Shown in pieces: positions 1 to 6,776 of a DNA stretch of 7,684 bases. Source of the stretch: CAYMST01 sp964393115 (GTDB taxonomy: Bacteria > Bacteroidota > Bacteroidia > Cytophagales > Cyclobacteriaceae); assembly GCA_964393115.1 (NCBI GenBank), contig CAYMST010000230.1, positions 1 through 7,684 of the forward strand. The letters run 5' to 3'. Numbering within the stretch: the stretch's first letter is position 1; every line of letters starts with the position of its first letter. Position numbers and translations under genes: made by a program. A model generated the notes under the pieces. The model did no database searches. It had not been told where the DNA came from and saw nothing but the letters and a program-made list of their open reading frames with translations.

Positions 1-45
1 AGAGCAATATTTCTATTAATTTCAAATATTAAAGTTCATATGGTA

Positions 46-1788
46 CTAAACCAACTTTAATTCACCCTTAATCATCTCTATTTTACGATCTAGCTCGTTC
101 AGTCCACTATCGAAAGTCTCTTTAGTAACCGCACCACCTTTAACACTAAAGTAGAACTTAATTTTAGGCTCGGTACCTGACGGTCTAGCAGAAATTTTCG
201 ATCCTTCTTCAGTAAAAAATTGTAAGACATTGGCTTTTGGCAGGTCAATTTTAGAGGTGGTTCCATCGACCATGTTTTTAGCCTCTTGAGTGTCATAGTC
301 AGCTACTTTAACCACTTTGCTACCACCTAGTGCCACCGGTGGATTAGCTCGTAAATCAGCCATCATTTGCTTAATCTCATCAGCTCCAGCCTTACCCTTT
401 TTGGTAATAGAAAGAAGTGACTCTTTATATAATCCGTGTTGGTTGTAGATATCAATGAGCGTCTCAAATACACTAGAACCATTTTCCTTAGCACTTGCCG
501 CCAATTCTGCTATCATAGCACAAGACGCAATAGCATCTTTGTCACGCACTTTATCTCCGATTAGGTAACCGTAGCTTTCTTCTCCACCACCGATGAACTC
601 CTCTTTTCCTTCAAGTCTTCCAATAAGCTCTGCGATATACTTGAAGCCTGTTAGTGTTTCATAACAAGGCACGTCGTAAGCATCACATAGAGAGAAGATC
701 AAGTCCGCGGTAACAATAGTCTTCACTACAAATTGATTACCCTTTAGCTTACCATTTTCCTTCCACTTCTCAAGTAGATAGTTAATAATAAGTATTGCAG
801 TTTGATTACCGTTTAATAATTGCCATTCACCCTTAAGATTCTTTACTGCTATACCTACTCTGTCAGAATCAGGATCAGTAGCCATGACCAAATCAGCGTC
901 GATTTCCATTGCCTTTTCTACCGCCAAACTCATCGCTTCAGCTTCTTCAGGGTTAGGGTAAACCACTGTAGGGAAGTTACCATCAGGAGTCGCCTGACTT
1001 TCTAGAACAGTAACACTTTCAAAACCTAACTTCTCCAATATTGGAGGAACCATTGTCACACCAGTACCGTGAATAGAAGAAAAGACAATTTTTAGGTCTT
1101 TTTGCTTTTTTATGGTCTCTAAAGAAAGCGCATTATTGTAAATAGCTTCCAGATATGGCTCATCAATTTCTTTAAGAATAGATTGTATCAGATCTGAATT
1201 ACCTTCGAAATTTATATCGTCAACACTTTCTATTTTGCTGACCTCAGCAATTATATTTTTATCATGAGGAGGCACTACCTGTGCACCATCTGCCCAATAT
1301 GCCTTGTACCCGTTGTACTCTTTAGGGTTGTGAGAAGCAGTAACCACAATACCAGTTTGTGCCTTAAGATGACGAATGGCAAAGGATAACTCCGGCGTGG
1401 GTCTTAATTCGTCAAAAAGAAAAACTTTGATTCCATTAGCACTCAAAACATCCGCTGCCACCTTGGCAAAGAACGGGCTGTTATTTCTAGAGTCATGAGC
1501 AATTACCGCTTTCGTCTCTTGACCTTTGAAGTTAATCTTGAGATAATTTGCCAATCCTTGTGTTGCCATCCCAACAGTGTATTTATTCATCCTGTTGGAA
1601 CCTACTCCCATGATACCGCGCAAACCACCGGTACCAAACTCTAAATCCTTGTAAAAACTATCTACTAACTCAGTGTTATCCTCGCTATCTAACATTCGTT
1701 GAATTTCACTTTTGAAATCCTCGTCTACACTACTAGACAACCATTTTTGAGCCTTTTCGATTACTTGATTTTCGAGTTCCATTATCAT
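46..1788 (-). CDS. Phospho-sugar mutase (phosphoglucomutase/phosphomannomutase, alpha-D-phosphohexomutase family)
   Basis: A cytoplasmic enzyme that moves the phosphate of a hexose between C6 and C1 (glucose-6-P to glucose-1-P, or the mannose equivalent), feeding nucleotide-sugar, glycogen and envelope glycan synthesis. All four family signatures are visible in order: FGTGGLRG at residues 51-58, the phosphoserine loop TASHNPKEYNGYK with catalytic Ser152, the metal-binding loop DPDSDR at 305-310, the sugar-binding loop GGEESYGY at 401-408, and the phosphate-binding loop RPSGTEPKIKFY at 535-546. At 580 residues it is full length for the longer PgcA/PGM2-like branch. Two in-frame ATGs (1788 and 1782; protein begins MIMELENQ) make the exact start ambiguous by two residues, and neither has a clear Shine-Dalgarno. 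It starts 11 bases after the trpS stop, so it is probably co-transcribed with trpS. Glucose versus mannose (or pentose) preference cannot be read from the motifs, so no symbol is given. Family is very sure. Confidence 0.96.
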   Translation of the reverse strand: MIMELENQVIEKAQKWLSSSVDEDFKSEIQRMLDSEDNTELVDSFYKDLEFGTGGLRGIMGVGSNRMNKYTVGMATQGLANYLKINFKGQETKAVIAHDSRNNSPFFAKVAADVLSANGIKVFLFDELRPTPELSFAIRHLKAQTGIVVTASHNPKEYNGYKAYWADGAQVVPPHDKNIIAEVSKIESVDDINFEGNSDLIQSILKEIDEPYLEAIYNNALSLETIKKQKDLKIVFSSIHGTGVTMVPPILEKLGFESVTVLESQATPDGNFPTVVYPNPEEAEAMSLAVEKAMEIDADLVMATDPDSDRVGIAVKNLKGEWQLLNGNQTAILIINYLLEKWKENGKLKGNQFVVKTIVTADLIFSLCDAYDVPCYETLTGFKYIAELIGRLEGKEEFIGGGEESYGYLIGDKVRDKDAIASCAMIAELAASAKENGSSVFETLIDIYNQHGLYKESLLSITKKGKAGADEIKQMMADLRANPPVALGGSKVVKVADYDTQEAKNMVDGTTSKIDLPKANVLQFFTEEGSKISARPSGTEPKIKFYFSVKGGAVTKETFDSGLNELDRKIEMIKGELKLV

Positions 1789-1799
1789 TTTAGAGTACT

Positions 1800-2771
1800 T
1801 TAATTATAACCTAGACATTTTTTCACTTTACCTAACACCTCATTAGCCACAGACCTAGCCTTTTCTTCACCAATAGTCAATTGGTTATCAAGAGTGGTGG
1901 TATCTTGAATCAATTCTGCAAAAGTTTCCCTTTCTTCAGCATAACGATCCAGAATCAAACCTAATAATTCTTTCTTAGCATGACCATAGCCATAGTTGCC
2001 TGCAAGATAATTTTTTCTCATGGCATCTGTCTGATCTATAGAGGCCAATAACTGATAAATACCAAATACGTTACATGTATCCGGGTTTTTCGGTTCTTCT
2101 AACGGCGTACTATCCGTTTGAATGGCCATCACTTGTTTCTTCAATTGCTTTTCTGGAAGGAATATATCAATGGTATTTCCATATGATTTACTCATCTTCT
2201 GACCATCCGTACCCGGGATTACCATGACTTGATCATCTATTTTGGACTCTGGTATTACAAAGGTTTCGCCATACTGATGGTTGAAAGACCTAGCAATATC
2301 TCGCGTAATTTCTAAATGTTGCTTTTGATCTTTTCCTACCGGCACTATTTCGGCATCATAAAGCAAAATATCACACGCCATTAATACTGGGTATGTGAAC
2401 AACCCCGTGTTTACCTCAGCTAACCTGTTTGATTTATCTTTAAATGAATGGGCATTACTCAACATTGGATATGGAGTAAAGCAACTCAAGTACCAGGCTA
2501 GCTCGCATACTTCTGGTATTTTACTTTGACGATAAAAGACATTCTTGGCTGTATCAAAACCAAAGGCCAGCCAGGCGGCAGCCACTGCATTCGTATTTTC
2601 TTTCCTAAGCGCTGCATCCTTAATCGAAGTAAGTGAATGAAAATCGGCTATGAAGAAGAAAGATTCATTTTTTTCGTTCTTGGAGAGCTCAATTGCCGGA
2701 ACGATTGCTCCCAAAATATTGCCGAGATGTGGCTTTCCAGAACTTTGTATTCCTGTTAATACCCTTGACAT
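1800..2771 (-). CDS. trpS: Tryptophanyl-tRNA synthetase (tryptophan--tRNA ligase)
   Basis: A cytoplasmic class Ic aminoacyl-tRNA synthetase that charges tRNA-Trp with tryptophan using ATP. The N-terminal Rossmann fold carries the HIGH-type signature SGKPHLGN (residues 11-18). Next come FTYPVLMACDILLY (125-138; most relatives have Ala where Cys133 stands), the VGKDQKQHLE box (145-154) that contacts ATP and tryptophan, and the KMSKS loop in its exact form (192-196). The C-terminal helical part includes AIQTDSTPLEEPKNPD (216-231), typical of TrpS. Length of 323 residues is normal. The ATG at 2769-2771 is the natural start because MSRVLTGIQSSGKPHLGN begins right at the conserved fold. The stretch MLSNAHSFKDKSN (103-115) is, as I recall, characteristic of Bacteroidota TrpS. 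It is first in an inferred two-gene operon with the sugar mutase and divergent from the DUF1573 gene. The leader is short; I see no T-box or Trp-rich leader peptide. Confidence 0.97.
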   Translation of the reverse strand: MSRVLTGIQSSGKPHLGNILGAIVPAIELSKNEKNESFFFIADFHSLTSIKDAALRKENTNAVAAAWLAFGFDTAKNVFYRQSKIPEVCELAWYLSCFTPYPMLSNAHSFKDKSNRLAEVNTGLFTYPVLMACDILLYDAEIVPVGKDQKQHLEITRDIARSFNHQYGETFVIPESKIDDQVMVIPGTDGQKMSKSYGNTIDIFLPEKQLKKQVMAIQTDSTPLEEPKNPDTCNVFGIYQLLASIDQTDAMRKNYLAGNYGYGHAKKELLGLILDRYAEERETFAELIQDTTTLDNQLTIGEEKARSVANEVLGKVKKCLGYN

Positions 2772-2887
2772 GACGATCTTTTAACTTGCATTTAATCGAA
2801 AAGTGACGCAAGATTGCAAAATACAAGATACATTCATAGCAAAATTCAGAGAAACTATTGAATCACTCGAAATACTTATGGCGCAGA
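2772..2887. promoter_or_regulatory. Divergent spacer between trpS and the DUF1573 gene, with a candidate trpS promoter
   Basis: This AT-rich spacer must hold the promoters for both divergent units unless the DUF1573 start is further downstream. On the minus strand a TTTTG at 2840-2844 lies 16 bases upstream of TATTTTGC at 2816-2823. That loosely resembles the Bacteroidota promoter pattern (TTG, about 17-23 bases, TAnnTTTG), but the downstream box has only TAnnTTG and the spacing is one base short. It would place transcription start roughly 35-40 bases before the trpS ATG. No convincing plus-strand counterpart was found. I saw no riboswitch, T-box or strong inverted repeat. Confidence refers to this being the regulatory interval; the specific boxes are weak. 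Confidence 0.35.
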
Positions 2888-4063
2888 ATGGTTAGAAATA
2901 AATTGAAGCGTCGATATCATATTGAGTTGGGAGTAGATAATTACCTGCATTACTATTACCATTGGGGTGTACTTTCTACTCCAGGTCTGACAAAGGGGGT
3001 CATGTTTATCTGCATTATCCTTTTCAGCATATTTTCGGCACAAGCGCAATCCGAAAAATCGAAAATAATTTTTGACGAAAAAAGTTTCGACTTTGGGGAT
3101 GTGAAAGAAGAAGATGGCATGTTAACACATGAGTTCAAATTTCATAATCAAGGAAACACCTCTTTTACCATTCAGAATGTGGAAACGTCATGCGGTTGTA
3201 CGCAACCCTTTATTAGGGATAGTACAGTAAACCCAGGAGATAGCGGTGTCATTCTAGCGCGATTTGATATTACCAACAGACCTGGAAGGTTTGAAAAGTC
3301 ACTTTCTGTATATGGAAACAAAGTTGGACCTGAAAGCATACTGACTATATCTGGTTACGTAATCCCCACTCCTGAAAATATTGAAGAAGAGTTTCCGGTT
3401 GCAAAAGACGAAGTAAGGTTTACGACTGAAACGATTAACTTCGGAAAAATCAACACAAAAGGAATCAAACGAAAAAGGTTCGGTGTATTCAACGCTTCAA
3501 TGGAAACAAAGACCATCCGAGTCAAATGGGTGCCTGATCATATCAAAATAGGCTTTGATAGTGTGCAACTTGATGTTAATAAACGGTCAGAATTTACAAT
3601 CGCATTTGATCCAGTCAAAAAGAATAGTCTCGGCCCCAATAGTGATGCTATTATCATTAACGTAGGCGACCAAGATCAAACCATTCGTGTAAAGAGCTTT
3701 ATCGAAGAATATCTTGGCGAAGTCACACCAGAAAATATGCAAAATGCTCCAAAACTATTCTTTGAAAATAGCTCCTTTAGTTTTGAGCCCATTAGAGCTG
3801 GATTAGTTGTACAGCATGACTTTACCTTTCAGAATACTGGAAAGTCGACGCTAAAACTAAAGACCACGAAGTCAAATTGTGCTTGTGTATCAGCCACTTT
3901 GGGTCAAAAAGAAATTGCTCCTGGCGACTCTGGCACCATATCTGTAACATTTGACACTACCGACCGATCGGGAAATCAATATATGCCAATAGCCATTTTC
4001 TCTAACGATCTTGAAAATCCAAGTCAAGTGATTTTGATGATGGGCAAAATATTATCACCTTAA
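2888..4063 (+). CDS. Secreted DUF1573 (Ig-like fold) repeat protein, function unknown
   Basis: An exported protein built of about three DUF1573-like beta-sandwich repeats. Numbered from the ATG at 2888, repeat 1 spans about residues 60-157 (FDFGDVKEED then TSCGCTQPF near 110-118), repeat 2 about 177-275 (INFGKINTKG), and repeat 3 about 289-388 (FSFEPIRAG then KSNCACVSA near 328-336). Each starts with the family's F-x-F-G/E strand, and PGDSG recurs in repeats 1 and 3. A hydrophobic segment MFICIILFSIFSAQAQ at residues 39-54 ends in a signal-peptidase-like AQAQ, so the mature protein is expected in the periplasm or outside. The start is uncertain. The frame is open from 2840, with a TTG at 2858, the first ATG at 2888 (chosen) and another ATG at 3002 directly before the hydrophobic core. 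The ATG at 3002 follows purine-rich AAAGGGGG but would leave no basic n-region. The family is common in Bacteroidota and its biochemical role is not established. Confidence 0.88.
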   Translation: MVRNKLKRRYHIELGVDNYLHYYYHWGVLSTPGLTKGVMFICIILFSIFSAQAQSEKSKIIFDEKSFDFGDVKEEDGMLTHEFKFHNQGNTSFTIQNVETSCGCTQPFIRDSTVNPGDSGVILARFDITNRPGRFEKSLSVYGNKVGPESILTISGYVIPTPENIEEEFPVAKDEVRFTTETINFGKINTKGIKRKRFGVFNASMETKTIRVKWVPDHIKIGFDSVQLDVNKRSEFTIAFDPVKKNSLGPNSDAIIINVGDQDQTIRVKSFIEEYLGEVTPENMQNAPKLFFENSSFSFEPIRAGLVVQHDFTFQNTGKSTLKLKTTKSNCACVSATLGQKEIAPGDSGTISVTFDTTDRSGNQYMPIAIFSNDLENPSQVILMMGKILSP

Positions 4064-4064
4064 T

Positions 4065-6776
4065 TTAATTCCCAACAAGAATAAAAGGAGCCCAGTAATA
4101 AGGGCTGCTGTAGTTTTCGCTATTTAGTAAAGTTAGCTTAGCTTGTCTTAGGGATTCTTTAAAACTATACTGACCATTGGCTTCCAGATGATGCTTATAA
4201 AAGTCTACCATCAGTTTGGATGTAGAAAGATCGGATACAGACCATAGAGAGACCACAATATTTTCTGCTCCAGCATACTTGAAAGCTCTTGAAAGCCCTA
4301 TCAGTCCTTCTCCTTTCGATAATTTACCTAGTCCAGTTTCGCAAGCCGATAGACAAACCAGTTTGGCAGGGATACTAAGATTATATATTTCTGAAACATA
4401 CAAGTTTCCATCATCGATACTATCTCCTGTTGACATAAATACCTTAGATAACTCAGGACGTACCTGATCCACAACACCATGCGTAGCCAGATGAACGTAA
4501 TCGTACTGTTTGATATGATCATCTTGGAATAGGATTTCCAGTGCGTCATTGTGCATCTTGGCGTTTACACTCCCACCATGCTTCGTCAAAATTGTTTCTA
4601 GTTCCTTTACCTCTTCCTCCGTTCCCGGTAGGGTCTCCATGCCAACATGATCAAAATTAATTGGAGCTACCAAGAGCGCTTTATTACCCTTATTTACACC
4701 ATTATCATTAATTTGACGATTAGCATCAAACATCAGTGTAGCTGAGTAATCATAGCTTATTGATTGATTTTGAACTAAATACGAATTCTCTTTGATAAGA
4801 ATCTCAAATGGCAACATGGAAAGCACTCCTTCAGGCAAAAGCGACAATCGAGAAATGTATTTGGGGATTTTAAAAGGAATTAAAAGCTCTCCAAGGGATC
4901 TCGATAATTTGGTAATATGCCTTTCAGATCTATATTTTATCGCATTACGAAGTGCCAAAACTTCCTTTTCAATATGACCATCTGTATCTACATCATATAG
5001 TTTTATGGATTTTTTGGTTACCAAAAGTACATACATAGTTGGATGATCATTGGCTAGAAAATAACTTACCAAAGCTTCATCCCCTTTTAGAGATTGCTGA
5101 ACGGCTTCGAGAGTAATTAATTTAGAAGTATGCTTCAGCTTATAGTATTCGGGATATTCTTGCTCTAAAGAGCTTATAAAAGTGCGATATTCCTCTTCAA
5201 GTTGTAAAACTTGTTGTCTTAACCTAGTCTCTTCTGACGATCCCGATTTTTCCGACAACTCCAGCTTTAGATCGGTGACCATCGTTTTCAATTGCTCCTC
5301 CTTTAGAAGTGTTTCGGTGGGTAAGCCAGCAAATTGCTTTGCTTTAGTATCGTTAATCGCTGAAAGAAGTACTGAAGCTTTACTCCTTTCCATAAAATAA
5401 AAAGCCCTTTGTAGGTATTTATTAGGACGAAGTGTTCTTTCAGACATAAATACACAAAGTCTAATGGCATCTTCATATACCTGCGCAGATACTTTACCCA
5501 AGGATATCTTATCTTCCTCACTAAGTCTCAACTCTTGAATTTGCCGAATAAGTTGATCACATAAATCAAGACTGGTTAATGCATGATCAATATCTCTTTT
5601 CTTGAGTGTTTTATTTAAATGGTAATATTCAAATACCTCTGCTTTAAACCTTAATGAGGATAGTAGAACATCTGCGTTATAATAGTTATCCAATTTTGGA
5701 TTGTCATAGATATCTATAAAGTATTGATCCGGTAAGTTGGCGTAAATGGATTGTTGATGATGATACAAGGCTTCTTTGAATTCACCTTTTTTAGCATAGG
5801 CCTGCCCAATTAAGCTATATCCATTCGCTACTTCAGGATGTTTGTTACCAAATAGCTTGATATACATCTTCAAAGCATCCTGTAAATAGATGATAGCCCG
5901 ATCATAGAGCTTTTGTCCCGAATAAACACGACCTATGGATGTCAGCAAAAACGCTTTACTAGGATGATCACCACTATATAGCTGATCATATATTCCGGAT
6001 ACACGCTCAAAATACCCTAAGGAGCTGTTGTAGTTTCCACTGTTGAAATCCACCATAGCTAGGTTGATCAAGGTGTTGCATACCTTGGCATTTGTCTCTC
6101 CAAGTGCTTTTTGATAAATGGATAGAGCTTTCTTATAGTTTAAAATTGCTTTAAACTTATTTTCAGTTCCATAAACCAAGCCTAGGTTATTGTATATATC
6201 CGCCCAGAATGGGTCGTTATTCAATATTTCTTTATTCTTGATTTTCAACGCACTCAGCAGGTAATCTTCCGCAAGACGCGTATTTCCGCTGTTCCAATAG
6301 AGCACGCCTAATCCTTTGTAACACTTGGCCGTGTTTTTTGAATTAGCATCTATCTTTTCAAACCGTTGCAAAGAAGAGCGCATTTTGACCACAGCTTCCT
6401 CATTCCGGCCCAAGTTAAGTAGTGTCTCAGATGTTAGAAACTCGAGCTCCGCTGGTAGTGCCAAACTATCAGGGAAGTAGGCGGAAACCTCGCTTTCAAC
6501 ATCATTTGCTGAAATCAAAGCATCCGAAAAGCTACCAAGCTTATTTTGTACCTCGACAATTCTAATTCCAGCTATTACAGCTTCATATTGTTGTGAATGA
6601 ATCTGGGCATTATGTCTAGACTCTTTAAGATAGTCTAATGCGAGGTTCAGTTTCGAGTCATTGAGGTATTCAATTCCTTTCTTATAATGAAAGCTAGTCT
6701 GAGCAAAGCTTACGAAAGGAAATATCCAAGTTGAGACAAGTAAAATTTGTCTCAAGGTTAGTAGCCATTGCTTCAT
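4065..6776 (-). CDS. Exported TPR-CHAT domain protein, predicted caspase-like cysteine protease
   Basis: This 903-residue protein joins a TPR scaffold to a C-terminal CHAT (caspase/HetF-associated) peptidase domain. A signal peptide is visible: MKQWLLTLRQ, a hydrophobic core, then VSFA at 22-25 with probable cleavage after Ala25. TPR helices run from about 30 to 345. The equivalent small residues Gly157, Gly199, Ala240, Gly282 and Gly324 recur every 41-42 residues, and the HP motifs (GDHPSKA, NKHPEVA) are of the kinesin-light-chain type. A helical linker follows, with a likely coiled coil at about 488-545. The CHAT domain is at about 560-903: LLPEGVLSMLPFE (646-658), LPGTEEEV (716-723), HLATHG with catalytic His766, LVCLSACETG with catalytic Cys812, and the terminal YYWAPFILVGN. 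Both dyad residues are intact, so protease activity is plausible; the substrate is unknown. The ATG at 6774-6776 overlaps the stop of the upstream barrel gene as ATGA, which suggests translational coupling. The stop lies one base from the convergent DUF1573 stop. Confidence 0.93.
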   Translation of the reverse strand: MKQWLLTLRQILLVSTWIFPFVSFAQTSFHYKKGIEYLNDSKLNLALDYLKESRHNAQIHSQQYEAVIAGIRIVEVQNKLGSFSDALISANDVESEVSAYFPDSLALPAELEFLTSETLLNLGRNEEAVVKMRSSLQRFEKIDANSKNTAKCYKGLGVLYWNSGNTRLAEDYLLSALKIKNKEILNNDPFWADIYNNLGLVYGTENKFKAILNYKKALSIYQKALGETNAKVCNTLINLAMVDFNSGNYNSSLGYFERVSGIYDQLYSGDHPSKAFLLTSIGRVYSGQKLYDRAIIYLQDALKMYIKLFGNKHPEVANGYSLIGQAYAKKGEFKEALYHHQQSIYANLPDQYFIDIYDNPKLDNYYNADVLLSSLRFKAEVFEYYHLNKTLKKRDIDHALTSLDLCDQLIRQIQELRLSEEDKISLGKVSAQVYEDAIRLCVFMSERTLRPNKYLQRAFYFMERSKASVLLSAINDTKAKQFAGLPTETLLKEEQLKTMVTDLKLELSEKSGSSEETRLRQQVLQLEEEYRTFISSLEQEYPEYYKLKHTSKLITLEAVQQSLKGDEALVSYFLANDHPTMYVLLVTKKSIKLYDVDTDGHIEKEVLALRNAIKYRSERHITKLSRSLGELLIPFKIPKYISRLSLLPEGVLSMLPFEILIKENSYLVQNQSISYDYSATLMFDANRQINDNGVNKGNKALLVAPINFDHVGMETLPGTEEEVKELETILTKHGGSVNAKMHNDALEILFQDDHIKQYDYVHLATHGVVDQVRPELSKVFMSTGDSIDDGNLYVSEIYNLSIPAKLVCLSACETGLGKLSKGEGLIGLSRAFKYAGAENIVVSLWSVSDLSTSKLMVDFYKHHLEANGQYSFKESLRQAKLTLLNSENYSSPYYWAPFILVGN
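6773..6776 (-). other. ATGA stop-start overlap (translational coupling site)
   Basis: On the minus strand the codons AAA ATA TGA end the barrel gene, and the ATG of the TPR-CHAT gene is formed from the last A of ATA plus TG of the stop. No Shine-Dalgarno-like sequence precedes this ATG (TATCGGTTCAAAAT). Initiation by ribosomes that have just terminated is therefore the simplest reading, which would tie the output of the protease-like protein to that of the barrel protein. Confidence 0.85.

Noticed and set aside
6..30. Inverted repeat AATATTT / AAATATT with an 11-base loop downstream of the mutase stop
   Set aside because: The 7-bp stem is entirely A/T, has no GC core and no clean T-run, so it is too weak to call a terminator in such AT-rich sequence.
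99..1005. Short alternative-frame ORFs (61-65 codons) within the phospho-sugar mutase gene
   Set aside because: They overlap a full-length enzyme with all family motifs and encode low-complexity, family-free peptides.
2765..2796. TTGACA followed by TTTAAT on the plus strand as a sigma70-type promoter for the DUF1573 gene
   Set aside because: The spacing is 20 bases, the second box is poor, TTGACA lies inside the trpS start, and Bacteroidota use a different promoter consensus.
2956..3138. Minus-strand 60-codon ORF opposite the DUF1573 signal-peptide region
   Set aside because: It is antisense to a coding region with clear DUF1573 repeats, and it has no family features or promoter of its own.
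4216..4549. Open frames on both strands lying inside the CHAT domain coding region (up to about 83 codons)
   Set aside because: They are alternative-frame shadows of a strongly conserved coding region, with no recognisable domain and no start signal.
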